Source of the DNA: JABSOG01 sp965277695 | GTDB taxonomy: Bacteria; Pseudomonadota; Gammaproteobacteria; Enterobacterales; Alteromonadaceae | DNA length: 64,000 nucleotides | Assembly (NCBI GenBank): GCA_965277695.1 | Contig: CBDIDQ010000008.1 | Span: 1-64,000 of the forward strand | Reading direction: 5' to 3' | Notes under the pieces: model-generated | What the model was told of the DNA's origin: nothing | The model's input: only the letters and a program-made list of their open reading frames with translations | The model's database searches: none | Part shown: one piece after another, positions 28,701 through 37,370 of the stretch | How positions within the stretch are numbered: position 1 is the stretch's first letter | How the letters are laid out: each line of letters begins with the position of its first letter | Made by a program: the position numbers and the translations under genes

Positions 28701-29981
28701 ACTGAGGCTGTCGGGATTATTCTTATTATGAGCGAATGTGAAGAACTGTTCGCTTTTATGATCGTAGCGGCTAAGACCACTGCCACGGGTGCCGAGCCAG
28801 ACGTCACCCTGACTGTCTTTGAGGATTGAGCGGATGTTGTTTTCACTGAGGCTATTGGGGTCAAATTCGTTGTGTCTGAAATGGCCGAAGCGGGCAGTTT
28901 TGGGGTCAAAACGATTGATGCCACCCCCACTGGTGCCAATCCATAATACACCTTGATTGTCTTTAACTTGATTGTCGCTAAAAAGCGAATATATTAAGTC
29001 GCTGCTGACACTGACAGGATTGGCGTCAGATTGGCGTAATGCGCTAAATCGGTTGGTTTGTGGGTCATATAGATTCAAACCGCCACCCCAAGTGCCAAGC
29101 CATAACTTGCCGTTGTCGGCTGGTTGAATCGAAATAACAAAGTTATTAGTCAAACTGTTTGGATCTGATTTATTGTGTTTGAAATGCCTGAAGCTTTGGT
29201 TTGCGGGGTTATATTGGTTTAAGCCGCCACCGCCGGTACCAATCCACAGGGTGCCTTGGGCGTCTTTGAATACCGAGCGGATGCGGTTGTGGCTCAAGCT
29301 AGATTGGTTTTTATCGTGCATGAAGCGTTCAAATTGCTGACTGTTTTGGTGGTATTTGTTCAGCCCTTTGCCAGTGCCAATCCATAAATTTCCCTGCTCA
29401 TCTTCAACCATGCTGTAAACGCGGTTGTGGCTTAGGCTGTGTGGGTTGTCTTTTTGATGGCGTAAATGCGAGAAGCTTTGACTGTCTGGATGAAAGCGGT
29501 TTAATCCGCCAGCATTGGTGCCAATCCACAGAGTATTGTGGCTATCTTGATAGATAGTGCGTATGCCATCGTCACTTAAACTATTAGCATTGTTGCTGTC
29601 ATGGCGAAAGTGAGTGAAGCTTTCGGTTTGGTGATCATAACGGTTGAGCCCGCCACTGCTGGTGCCAACCCATAGTTGTCCGTTGTTATCTTCGAAGATC
29701 GACCAAATAGAATTGTCAGAAATAGCTCCAGGACTTTGCGGATCACGTCTGAATACTTTGAATTCGTAACCGTCAAAGCGGTTGAGACCATCCCGGGTAC
29801 CAAACCACATAAAACCGTGACTGTCTCGCAATATACTGGTGACGGTATTTTGCGATAAGCCCTGAGCGATAGAAAGCTGTTCAAATCGCAACGTCGGTTG
29901 AGCCGCTTGAGTTTCTGAATTAAAAACTGAAAATAAGCCCAGTAATAGGCTCAGGATTAAAAAGTGAATTTTTGTTCGCAT
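25752..29981 (-). pseudogene. One-piece hybrid two-component sensor/regulator (propeller, HisKA, HATPase, REC, AraC), frameshifted
   Basis: Read across three apparent +1 insertions, the gene encodes ~1409 residues. The order is signal peptide; about 14 Reg_prop blades (DSHGFMWFGTRDGLNRFDG, DAQGTLWIGT and similar); a Y_Y_Y domain (YAYKLDGWDEDWIY); a membrane segment; HisKA with SHEFKTPLT (phospho-His); HATPase_c (NLLSNAIKY, DNGIGI, GAGIGLALV); REC (SDVMMPG, phospho-Asp); and an AraC-type helix-turn-helix ending SHSYFSRCFKAQYDCLPSSY. This is the HTCS layout that senses polysaccharide fragments. Breaks lie at an A8 run (27767-27774 on the given strand), near 27469-27472 and near 27425-27432. Three insertions restore the frame, so the C-terminal half is intact. 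Whether the gene is truly dead or mis-sequenced is open. Confidence 0.8.
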
Positions 29982-30133
29982 AGGAGATCTTTTTGTCGGT
30001 TTCGCGCTATCGTCGGGCAGCAGTTTACCATTAGCGCCAACATTTAATCTATGGTTGTTCGATGGTTGGCGTTACCTGACTATTTATCTGTGTTAGAGTG
30101 CGATTTCTATTACCACAAAAGGAAGCTGTACAC

Positions 30134-30463
30134 ATGAAGAAGTTTTTTACCACTGCCGTTTTATTGCCTTTGAGTTTTTTAGCACTGAACGTAAATGCAG
30201 GGCAAAGCTTTGATTTGCAGGAGATTAAATATATCGCTACCGGCTGGGGAGCTGAGGGGATTTTTATTGATACTGTTGTTACCAGTAATACCGCTGGCGG
30301 CTGTGGTGGTCGCTTTATGATTGAACCGAATCACCCGATGATGAAGGAGATGTTGACAATTGCATTGTCTGCTTATCATACAGGGAGCAAGGTCAATTTG
30401 TATGTCGATGGTTGTGTTAATCCAGCAACGATGAACCTCAAATCAGTGGCTGTTACTAAATAA
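30134..30463 (+). CDS. Small periplasmic protein of unknown function
   Basis: AGGAAG lies 8-10 bases before this ATG, and the first 22 residues (MKKFFTTAVLLPLSF..NVNA) are a textbook Sec signal, so the longer upstream frame is rejected. The mature ~87 residues contain two cysteines (GGCGGRF and VDGCVNP) that could pair, and a central helix KEMLTIALSAYHTGSKV. Similar small exported proteins with the helix followed by a Cys strand occur in Vibrio and Shewanella relatives, but I know no function. The gene ends before a strong hairpin. Confidence 0.6.
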   Translation: MKKFFTTAVLLPLSFLALNVNAGQSFDLQEIKYIATGWGAEGIFIDTVVTSNTAGGCGGRFMIEPNHPMMKEMLTIALSAYHTGSKVNLYVDGCVNPATMNLKSVAVTK

Positions 30464-30574
30464 TCGGCAGGAGTCAACGTCAGCCCACGATTTGAAACGG
30501 CTTCGCCATTTATCGTAGCCTGGACGTCAATACATACTGTCTACAGTGTTGAGTGCAAAAATAAACAGTAAAGC

Positions 30575-30595
30575 CCGCCCATATCTTATGGGCGG
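30575..30595. terminator. Bidirectional hairpin between converging genes
   Basis: A perfect 9-bp stem (CCGCCCATA / TATGGGCGG) with a 3-base loop lies between the converging small periplasmic protein gene and the DUF885 gene. The following T-rich tails are weak on both strands (TTGTT; on the minus strand GCTTTACTG then TTTATTTTT). Position and stem strength support a shared terminator. Confidence 0.6.
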
Positions 30596-30608
30596 TTGTT
30601 GAGGAGAT

Positions 30609-32393
30609 TTACTGGCGCATTAAATCTTTGATGTATTTGACTGGTGCGCTGCCAAAACTGAGGAATTTTTCGTGAAAAGTTTTGAGATCAAAGTCTGCTT
30701 TTTCCTTCATTTCTTCCCTGAAATCATAGATTTCGCGATAGCCGCTGTAATAACTGGTGAGTTGGACTGAGCTTAAGGTCACCCGTCGCCATTTACCCTG
30801 GGCTTCGGTCTTTTCTTGAAATGCCTGATTCATTAATAAATCTAACGCCTGATCTTTGCTGATGTTGTTAACGTGAACACCATAATCAAGCAGGGTATTG
30901 CTGATCACCCGAAGATTCCATTTATAGTACATCAACCATAACTCAGGTTCGAAATCACCGTAACCTTGTTCGAGCATCATCCGTTCAGTATAAACAGCCC
31001 AACCTTCGACCATGGCACCATTGCCCAAAATCGCTTTGATCAGTGACGGTGATTTATTGGCATAAATTTTCTGGGCATAATGACCGGGCACGGCTTCGTG
31101 AATGTTGAGAATTTGCAGCATCCAGTGGTTATATTCGCTGAGATAACTTTCAGCTTGTTGGTCTGTCATGTTGTCTAGCGGCGTGACATTGTAATAGGTG
31201 TTTTCTTTTTTGTCATAAGGCCCAGGTGCACTGATAGAAGCACCAGCAAAACCACGCATATAGAGTGGGGTTTCTCTGACCACCAACGGTTGTTCCGGGT
31301 CCATTGTCAGTAAATCTTTGGCTTTGATAAAGGCTTCTAGTGCGGGGATCTGTTGACGAATGTCGCTGACAAATTCATCACGTTTAACGTGATTGGCTGA
31401 TAGGTGTTTAATCAGTTTGGCGGTAGCCTTATTAGCTTGATTTGGTTTGGTTATACCGGGAAAGTATTTAGGCCACAGTTGGTTGGTAAGCTCTGTCATT
31501 TTTGCTGTGACTTGCTGCAAGTCGTTTTGTGCTTTTTGGTAGATTTGTTTGGCACTGTATTGAGACTGAATATCCATGGCAAACTTCTCTTCGTAAAGCG
31601 CTTCTCCGAGGCGGAAATCACGGGCGTTGCCATTGGCTTTGAGTTGGGCTGAGCGTGTTTCAAGGTAATCAATGTAGTCGTTAATCGCCTGTTTGGCGGC
31701 CTTGACTCGCTGTTTGAACAGCTGTTTTTGTTGCTTAGTCAAACCCGAAGCAGTGACTTTTTCCAGCAAGTCGTTGGAGAATATGCTTAACCCGCCCTGA
31801 CTTTGCAAGATGGCTAAGTCAGTATGTTGTTGGGTAGGAGTGGTGATGTTGGCTTTGGCAGCTTGATAATATTGAGGGATGAACTCGGTGCGTTTAAGGA
31901 AAGTGCGTAGACGATTGTCGAGGGTGTCATAGTTGCCATTGATGATTTGGGCAAAACCGCCTGCAACGTTATAACTGGATGGATCCCATTGGCGGCTTTT
32001 GTATTGGGTTAGTGACCAGTGCTGCTTTTTCAGCAAGTTGCTGATGAGATAATAATCGGTTTTTTGGTGGTGGCTTAAGCTGCTCAACGGTATCTGGCTG
32101 AGCAACTGTTGTTGCTTAGCAATAAAAGCAAAATCGGCTTGATAGGCGGCTTCATTAGGGATAGTCAGTATGTGATCATACTTATGGTAACCGGACCACA
32201 TTGCCCAGTCAGGATCGTTTAACCATAAGTTGTCAATAAACTGTTCGCTGAATTGATTAAAGGCGGTACTGGTGGCTGTGGTTTTTATCGCTTGTGCTGT
32301 GGCGGTAGTTTTATTAATGGTGGTGCTGCTGGTGTAGCTGCTGCAAGCGCTGAGGGCAAGTGCGCCAGCTAAAACGATTAAGGATTTTTTCAT
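30609..32393 (-). CDS. DUF885 family lipoprotein, putative metallopeptidase
   Basis: A 594-residue lipoprotein with lipobox LSAC (Cys 17) followed by a Thr/Ser-rich tether. The body is a long helical DUF885 domain. Near residue 440 is HEAVPGHYAQ, the HExxxGH-like zinc motif of the family, followed ~30 residues later by EGWAVYTERMM, which would supply the third ligand Glu. DUF885 proteins resemble M32-type carboxypeptidases and are often periplasmic lipoproteins in marine gammaproteobacteria. The native substrate is unknown; oligopeptide turnover in the envelope is the natural guess. The gene is monocistronic. Confidence 0.82.
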   Translation of the reverse strand: MKKSLIVLAGALALSACSSYTSSTTINKTTATAQAIKTTATSTAFNQFSEQFIDNLWLNDPDWAMWSGYHKYDHILTIPNEAAYQADFAFIAKQQQLLSQIPLSSLSHHQKTDYYLISNLLKKQHWSLTQYKSRQWDPSSYNVAGGFAQIINGNYDTLDNRLRTFLKRTEFIPQYYQAAKANITTPTQQHTDLAILQSQGGLSIFSNDLLEKVTASGLTKQQKQLFKQRVKAAKQAINDYIDYLETRSAQLKANGNARDFRLGEALYEEKFAMDIQSQYSAKQIYQKAQNDLQQVTAKMTELTNQLWPKYFPGITKPNQANKATAKLIKHLSANHVKRDEFVSDIRQQIPALEAFIKAKDLLTMDPEQPLVVRETPLYMRGFAGASISAPGPYDKKENTYYNVTPLDNMTDQQAESYLSEYNHWMLQILNIHEAVPGHYAQKIYANKSPSLIKAILGNGAMVEGWAVYTERMMLEQGYGDFEPELWLMYYKWNLRVISNTLLDYGVHVNNISKDQALDLLMNQAFQEKTEAQGKWRRVTLSSVQLTSYYSGYREIYDFREEMKEKADFDLKTFHEKFLSFGSAPVKYIKDLMRQ

Positions 32394-32492
32394 TGCTTCG
32401 GATTCTAATTAAGAGTGCGTTATGCAGGTTATGTTAACTGTTAAGGGATTTAAAGGGTAGGTTTGTTGTGTGTTTGAATATTTCTGTGTAAG

Positions 32493-32515
32493 GGCGTCAT
32501 GGATGTGATGACGCC
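32493..32515 (-). terminator. Hairpin downstream of the TraT-like gene
   Basis: An 8-bp perfect stem (GGCGTCAT / ATGACGCC) with a 7-base loop lies about 40 bases after the TraT-like stop and upstream of the DUF885 gene. The T-tract is poor, so it may be a processing or attenuation hairpin rather than a full intrinsic terminator. Confidence 0.4.
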
Positions 32516-32553
32516 TCTTCTGTTATAAGGCAGATATAAGGCTGATGTGAAGG

Positions 32554-33282
32554 CTAAAAGATGCCTGAAATAGAGTTAATCAATCCGGTGCGCAAAGAGA
32601 ATGCGGCTTCGTCATATCCCAAGTTAACTTTATTAGCGGTGGAGACGATACGGGTTTCGTATTGCTTCATATCAGTGGTGCCACTGCTGCTGACTTGACG
32701 ACTAGCGCTGCTGCCAAGGCTTACCCGGCTTTTTTCTTTGCTGTGCAGCACTTCGCCTTTTTTGGCGCGGACAGAAACCAGTACATCGGTCACAGCGGTG
32801 AAATAAACGTCTTTGGTGTTCGCTTCAACTGCCATGCCTATCAGTGCGCCACCAACAACAGCGGCAGTTTTGCCGCTACCACTACCAAAGGCTGAACCAA
32901 TGTAACCGCCAGTGATGGCACCGCCGAATCCTTTTGCCAAAACATGATCGCCGTATTCACCATCGTCTTGAGTGACTTTACGAACATTGGCTTGCAACCA
33001 GTAATTGGCTTTTTCTGGATCTTCAGTAACGCGATAGCCCTGATGCAGCAAATTGCTTTTGACCTGACTTTCTAGTGCAAAGGCGGGTTGGTTTGAGGTG
33101 TTGCGAACTTGAACAAAAATAATGCGTTTTTTCGGAGCCATCGGATCGAGAAAAATGGTTTTGCTCATTTTGGTTTGGGTGACCAAATCTGATTTAGACA
33201 TTTTGGTATAAATGGCCGAACAGCCAGCTAAATAGACACTAAAAAGTAGAAAGGCAATGAGTTGGGCAGTCTTGTTTATCAT
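32554..33282 (-). CDS. TraT-family outer-membrane lipoprotein
   Basis: The 242-residue product has lipobox LAGC (Cys 21), then the TraT hallmarks SKTIFLDP and RIIFVQVRNTSNQ, a glycine-rich pore-like hydrophobic stretch (GFGGAITGGYIGSAFGSG ... AAVVGGALIGMA) and a C-terminal YETRIVSTANKVNLG segment. Plasmid TraT gives surface exclusion and complement resistance. Chromosomal copies like this one, without conjugation genes nearby, have no firm role and are presumably envelope proteins. The gene is single and is followed by a hairpin. Confidence 0.82.
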   Translation of the reverse strand: MINKTAQLIAFLLFSVYLAGCSAIYTKMSKSDLVTQTKMSKTIFLDPMAPKKRIIFVQVRNTSNQPAFALESQVKSNLLHQGYRVTEDPEKANYWLQANVRKVTQDDGEYGDHVLAKGFGGAITGGYIGSAFGSGSGKTAAVVGGALIGMAVEANTKDVYFTAVTDVLVSVRAKKGEVLHSKEKSRVSLGSSASRQVSSSGTTDMKQYETRIVSTANKVNLGYDEAAFSLRTGLINSISGIF

Positions 33283-33369
33283 GATTAAATTCCGTTTGCG
33301 GTTAAGAGTATTGAAAGCATAGGGTCAGTATAAGCTGGCAAAGTGAACATAACCTGAACAATTCTGAAC

Positions 33370-33427
33370 GATAAAATAACAGGCCAAAATGCAGGCAAAA
33401 TAACAGGCAAAATAACAGGCCAAAGTG
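33370..33427. repeat. Short imperfect direct repeats upstream of zntR
   Basis: The unit AAAATAACAGGC or its variant CAAAATGCAGGC recurs about five times in this 58-bp stretch, ending with CAAAGTGCAGC. It sits between the TraT-like gene and the zntR promoter. It may reflect slipped-strand expansion; no function is evident. Confidence 0.5.
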
Positions 33428-33462
33428 CAGCAAGCGTGTTGGCGGTTAATTTTTTTTAATTC

Positions 33463-33494
33463 TTGACCTTGTATTTCACTCCAAGGTTTATACT
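33463..33494 (+). promoter_or_regulatory. MerR-type metal-responsive promoter and ZntR operator
   Basis: TTGACC (-35) and TATACT (-10) are separated by 20 bases, the over-long spacer that MerR-family activators correct by twisting DNA. The spacer holds an inverted repeat, ACCTTG ... CAAGGT (33466-33487), centred between the boxes as in known zntA/merT promoters. The start codon of zntR lies 41 bases downstream, so the operon appears to be autoregulated and induced by metal. Confidence 0.75.
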
Positions 33495-33534
33495 TAACTC
33501 AATGGCAAAAGACAAAATTTAGCAGGAGGGTCAA

Positions 33535-33948
33535 ATGATGATGCAAATAGGCCAATTGGCGAAAAAATTGGATGTGAAAACCGATACGTTACGATTCTAT
33601 GAGAAGAACGGCTTATTAACGGCATCAAGTCGCTCTGAAAGTGGTTACCGTTATTATAATCAAGCTGATCATCAGCGGGCGTTGTTTATTATTCGCTGTA
33701 AACGGGTTGGTTTTACTTTAGCTGATATTAAAGAGCTGTTATCAATTCGGATTGATAAGACTAGCCATTCTTGCGAAGAGGTTAAGGTACGAACTTCTGC
33801 CAAGTTGCGAGATATCGAAATGCGGATTAAAGAGTTGGAATGTTTCCGGGCATCCCTAAGTCAATTGGAACAAGCGTGTTGCGGTGGACCGGAAAGTGCC
33901 GAATATTGTTCGATTCTTGAAGCCTTGGAGCCAGCCGATGTTGATTGA
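33535..33948 (+). CDS. zntR: Zinc-responsive MerR-family regulator ZntR
   Basis: The 137-residue protein has the MerR helix-turn-helix (IGQLAKKLDVKTDTLRFYEK ... GYRYY, residues 4-41), a dimerisation coiled coil and metal-site cysteines Cys80 (HSCEEVK), Cys115-Cys116 (ACCGG) and Cys125 (YCSILEALE). This pattern is that of ZntR, which senses Zn(II), Cd(II) and Pb(II), rather than CueR. A strong GGAGG precedes a run of three ATG codons, so the exact start may be 3-6 bases later. The last codons overlap the permease gene by 11 bases, and the upstream promoter has the MerR 20-bp spacer. It should activate the permease operon under metal excess. Confidence 0.88.
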   Translation: MMMQIGQLAKKLDVKTDTLRFYEKNGLLTASSRSESGYRYYNQADHQRALFIIRCKRVGFTLADIKELLSIRIDKTSHSCEEVKVRTSAKLRDIEMRIKELECFRASLSQLEQACCGGPESAEYCSILEALEPADVD

Positions 33949-35059
33949 TCATTTTATCGAATTATTTTTAGTTTCTGCCCCTTGGTTACTGTTGGGGTTG
34001 TTGATTGCCGGTTTGATCCAGTTGTTTGTACCGGCTAACTTGATGAGTAAACAACTTGGTAGTGAAGGGATTGTTACGGCGACTAAAGCGGCCTTGATTG
34101 GTGCACCATTACCTTTATGTTCTTGTGGTGTGATCCCCGCAGCGATAGGGCTGCGTAAAGCCGGAGCATCAAAAAGCGCAACAACGGCCTTTATGGTGGC
34201 AACACCAGAAACCGGAGTTGATTCTGTTACTATGTCTTATGCTTTACTGGGACCGTTTATGGCGGTGATCAGGCCCATAACGGCCATTGTTAGTGCGATT
34301 GTTGCAGGCAGTTTAGTCGGCAAAGATAACGTTGAAGTTAAAGCTGCAACTACCGATGATGTAGCTGCTGCTAGTTGTTGTAGTTCGAAAAAAAGTGTCG
34401 AAAAAGCGCCTAAGCCTGAACCGCTGAAAAAATCTTGCTGTGCCTCTGAGCATAGTCATTCAGCAGCAGAACAGATCGCTAAGCCTCCATTTACCACTAA
34501 GTTGGTGCGTAGCCTGCATTACAGTGTGACTGATTTACTCGATGGTACGGCGCTATGGTTGGTGGTTGGTTTGATCTTCGCCGCTATTGTTCAGACTTAT
34601 GTACCAGCTGATTTTTTAACTCAATGGGGTGGTGGTTTGTTGGCAATGGTGGTGATGGTATTGATCAGCATTCCGATGTATATCTGTGCGACTGCATCAA
34701 CACCTATTGCAGCAGGATTGTTGTTGTCTGGGGTCTCTCCAGGTGCGGTATTGGTATTTATGATGGCCGGACCGGCGACGAATATTGCTACTTTAGGGGT
34801 GGTCGCCAAAGAGTTGGGTAGACGGGCTGTGGCGGCTTATCTGTTTGGGGTGATTGCTACGGCGATGGTGTTTGGCTGGTTGACTAACTATCTGGTGGCT
34901 GAATATGGCTTTGAAGTGGCTCCACAAATAGGTGCCGATCACCAGATGTTGCCACAGTGGTTAGTGATTGGCAGCGGTATTTTACTGGCCTTGCTGATTG
35001 TGCGTAACTTGTTGATTAAGTTTGGTCCTATGCCTGTTAAGAAGGCGCTTTGGGCTTAA
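33938..35059 (+). CDS. SO_0444-family Cu/Zn efflux permease (DUF318)
   Basis: The ATG inside the end of zntR (MLIDHFIELF) begins a 373-residue permease with about eight membrane segments in two halves. Half one has PLPLCSCGVIPAAIGLRKAG and TPETGVDS; half two has MYICATASTPIAAGLL and MMAGPATNIATLG, the paired DUF318 motifs. The cytoplasmic loop between them carries metal-ligand clusters (SCCSS, KSCCASEHSHS) that could bind zinc or copper. Translational overlap with zntR indicates one operon for metal export. Arsenic (ArsP-type) transport is a less likely alternative given the regulator. Confidence 0.85.
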   Translation: MLIDHFIELFLVSAPWLLLGLLIAGLIQLFVPANLMSKQLGSEGIVTATKAALIGAPLPLCSCGVIPAAIGLRKAGASKSATTAFMVATPETGVDSVTMSYALLGPFMAVIRPITAIVSAIVAGSLVGKDNVEVKAATTDDVAAASCCSSKKSVEKAPKPEPLKKSCCASEHSHSAAEQIAKPPFTTKLVRSLHYSVTDLLDGTALWLVVGLIFAAIVQTYVPADFLTQWGGGLLAMVVMVLISIPMYICATASTPIAAGLLLSGVSPGAVLVFMMAGPATNIATLGVVAKELGRRAVAAYLFGVIATAMVFGWLTNYLVAEYGFEVAPQIGADHQMLPQWLVIGSGILLALLIVRNLLIKFGPMPVKKALWA

Positions 35060-35114
35060 CAATTAACAGCTAGCTCCGGGGATTGGAGTTTACCTGTTGA
35101 GCAAGAGATTGGTT

Positions 35115-36047
35115 TTAACCTCCTTCTATTGCTTTAATTTTTCGATATAAATGCGAATGTTCTAATACCCTGACATTATGTTTTTTAGCTTGGGTCATTA
35201 AATAGCCAGTAATGTAATCAATTTCGGTTCTTCTGCCAGCCGCTATATCTCGATTCATCGACGAATAATTATTGGCGGTGTTGTTGATAACCCGATAACA
35301 GTCGTGGATTAAATCGCCATAATCCAGAGCAATACCACAGCTATCGGTGACGCGTTTGATTTCATCGCATAACCGGTTGATTTGGGCACTGAAACGAGTT
35401 TGCTTTAAGTCGCCGTTCTTGATTTGATGGATGGCGGTTAACGGATTGATGACGCTATTGATAGCCAGTTTTTGCCATAGTACGGTGTTGATATCTTGAT
35501 GCCAGCTGACCGGGCCAAGGATTTGCTCAAGCGTTTGACTGAGTTGGTCATTTTCGACTGAGGTTTCAGGGGGGTTGATCCAACCCATTTTGGTTTCTCC
35601 CAAACCTGAGTGGATCAAATGCTGTGGCGTTTTACGATAAGCCCCGTGAGTGGTCGTGGCAAACAGTAATGGTTGATTAGGCCCAAGCATCTGCTGCACT
35701 TGTTCAATAGTTCCCATACCGTTATGACATAAGATGATCACTGTTGAAGGGTTAATCAGCGGTCTGATTTGTCTGATCGCAGGCAGTACATCATAGGCTT
35801 TGAGCGGGACGACTAAATAATTGATGGCTTGTTGTTGGTCTGACGAGTCGGTGTAAGTACTAAGATGCACATTAAAGTTAGATTCCTCGCCATGAATGTC
35901 AGTAAAAGTAAACGCCCCTTGATGGGGCTCAGCCGATGGGCTGGCAGGTCTGAGGACCAGTCGCACTGTTTGCTTTAATCTAACCAATTGATGCGCCCAT
36001 AATAGCCCTATTGCGCCTCGGCCGATAATATGCCAATTTTCACTCAT
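35115..36047 (-). CDS. panE: 2-dehydropantoate 2-reductase (ketopantoate reductase)
   Basis: The ATG at 36047 (MSENWHIIGRGAIG) puts the Rossmann GxGxxG motif at the N-terminus; the longer upstream frame is rejected. The 310-residue length fits the family. The catalytic region WQKLAINSVINPLTAI supplies the conserved Lys and Asn, and HNGMGTIE is also typical. It reduces ketopantoate to pantoate with NADPH for coenzyme A synthesis in the cytoplasm. The gene lies back to back with yajQ, as in several gammaproteobacteria, with a shared 139-bp promoter region. Confidence 0.88.
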   Translation of the reverse strand: MSENWHIIGRGAIGLLWAHQLVRLKQTVRLVLRPASPSAEPHQGAFTFTDIHGEESNFNVHLSTYTDSSDQQQAINYLVVPLKAYDVLPAIRQIRPLINPSTVIILCHNGMGTIEQVQQMLGPNQPLLFATTTHGAYRKTPQHLIHSGLGETKMGWINPPETSVENDQLSQTLEQILGPVSWHQDINTVLWQKLAINSVINPLTAIHQIKNGDLKQTRFSAQINRLCDEIKRVTDSCGIALDYGDLIHDCYRVINNTANNYSSMNRDIAAGRRTEIDYITGYLMTQAKKHNVRVLEHSHLYRKIKAIEGG

Positions 36048-36114
36048 ACTGCTGTTGTCCTTGTTGGCTGTGAATAGGTAAAAAGTTTTGCTGAGTATAA
36101 CAAAAAAATCAGGG

Positions 36115-36120
36115 TATAAT
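36115..36120 (+). promoter_or_regulatory. Candidate -10 box upstream of yajQ
   Basis: A perfect TATAAT lies 66 bases before the yajQ start in an A/T-rich divergent spacer. No convincing -35 box is found at 16-18 bases; TTGCTG sits 21 bases upstream. Reported as a -10 only. Confidence 0.35.
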
Positions 36121-36186
36121 CGCGAAAACTTATTTGTTATTTTACCCTTTTTATAACCCTTTATTTTTAGACTATAAGGAAGTCCA

Positions 36187-36669
36187 ATGCCTTCATTTGA
36201 TATTGTTTCTGAGGTTGAATCCGCAGAGATTTTGAATACTACCAACAATGCCACTAAAATACTCGGCACCCGTTTTGATTTTAGGGGGGTTGATGCCAGC
36301 TTCACCATGAAAGATGATGTGATCACCATGAAAGCTGATGCCGATTTTCAATTACAGCAAATGCTGGATATTTTGCGCACTGAAGCGGTGAAACGCAAAG
36401 TCGATCCGGCCAGCATGGAAACCAAAGATGTGGTCCATTCAGGCAAAACTTTTTCACAGCAAGTGAGTTTTCAACAAGGTGTTGAAACCTTGATCGCGAA
36501 AAAAATCGTCAAAGCGATTAAAGATAAAAAGATCAAAGTTCAGGCGTCTATTCAGGGCGATCAGGTTAGGGTCACTGGTAAAAAACGCGATGACCTGCAA
36601 GGGGTTATGGCGTTGGTTCGTGAAGGCGATTTTGGCCAGCCGTTTCAGTTCACCAATTTCAGAGATTGA
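36187..36669 (+). CDS. yajQ: YajQ-family nucleotide-binding protein
   Basis: The 160-residue cytoplasmic protein starts MPSFDIVSE and contains GTRFDFRGVDA, DFQLQQMLDIL and VRVTGKKRDDLQ, all conserved in YajQ. The family has two RNP-like folds; members bind cyclic-di-GMP in Xanthomonas and Pseudomonas and may affect transcription and virulence. AAGGAAG precedes the ATG. The complete length and end (FQFTNFRD) match E. coli YajQ. The gene converges with msrA. Confidence 0.93.
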   Translation: MPSFDIVSEVESAEILNTTNNATKILGTRFDFRGVDASFTMKDDVITMKADADFQLQQMLDILRTEAVKRKVDPASMETKDVVHSGKTFSQQVSFQQGVETLIAKKIVKAIKDKKIKVQASIQGDQVRVTGKKRDDLQGVMALVREGDFGQPFQFTNFRD

Positions 36670-36681
36670 TTGTAAGACGTG

Positions 36682-37266
36682 CTAAAGCAACAGCTCGCCA
36701 AATAGCTGACGGATTTTTTCTAGTTTGGGCCGAATGATAATTTGGCAATAAGGCACTGTGGTGCGTTTTTGGTAGAAATTCTGATGTTGCTCAGGGGCTG
36801 GATAAAAGGCATCAAACGATTTGAGTTCGGTGGCTATTTTATTAGGCCATAGTTGTTCATTGTCAATCGCAGTGATCATTTGTTGGGCTGCTTGGTGCTG
36901 ATCGTCATTATGGTAGAAAATCACTGAACGATATTGTGGACCTATATCATGTCCTTGACCATTGATTTGGCTGGGATCATGAGCGGCAAAAAACAGGCTG
37001 AGCAACGAATGATAAGATAGCTGTTGTGAGTCGAACTCTATGTGTACCACCTCGATGTGGCCAGTTTGGCCACTGCAAGCCAATTCATAGCTGGGGTTGG
37101 CTTCTACGCCGCCAGAAAAACCGCTACTGATACTCTTTATTCCTTTTATTTCTCTGAATACGGCATCTAGGCACCAGAAACAACCGCCGCCAATGGTGGC
37201 CTGTTGTAGTGAATATGTATTAGTGTCGGTGGTGATATCGGTGGTCGAAGGCAAGGGTGACTGCAT
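36682..37266 (-). CDS. msrA: Peptide-methionine (S)-S-oxide reductase MsrA
   Basis: GGGCFWCLD (Cys29 catalytic, Cys32) opens the MsrA fold, with GFSGG, GHIEVVHIEFD, FFAAHDPSQINGQG and DIGPQYRS all in order, and the C-terminal YQKR segment. The enzyme repairs the S-epimer of methionine sulfoxide using thioredoxin. There is no signal peptide, so it acts in the cytoplasm. The N-terminal ~18 residues are Ser/Thr-rich and poorly conserved. The gene is convergent with yajQ and is not fused to msrB. Confidence 0.93.
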   Translation of the reverse strand: MQSPLPSTTDITTDTNTYSLQQATIGGGCFWCLDAVFREIKGIKSISSGFSGGVEANPSYELACSGQTGHIEVVHIEFDSQQLSYHSLLSLFFAAHDPSQINGQGHDIGPQYRSVIFYHNDDQHQAAQQMITAIDNEQLWPNKIATELKSFDAFYPAPEQHQNFYQKRTTVPYCQIIIRPKLEKIRQLFGELLL

Positions 37267-37370
37267 TGAAATAGTTGCTCTTTAAGTTCTATACTTAGTT
37301 TTATAATCAGAGCTTAAAGCTGAAAAAAATGATGTCAAGTCCAAAATGAAGGATAGCGGGGGGCGATAAA

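Noticed and set aside
25752..29981. Programmed frameshifting in the hybrid sensor
   Set aside because: Three separate +1 breaks, only one on a long A-run, are not a plausible recoding design; sequencing error or decay is simpler.
32554..33282. TraT as evidence for a conjugative element
   Set aside because: No transfer genes, relaxase or integrase lie nearby; chromosomal TraT-like genes are common.
35060..35114. Terminator between the metal permease gene and panE
   Set aside because: The AGCTCC/GGAGTT hairpin is imperfect and has no T-tract.
36048..36329. N-terminal extension of PanE
   Set aside because: It would cross the yajQ start and adds ~94 residues before the Rossmann motif, which should be N-terminal.
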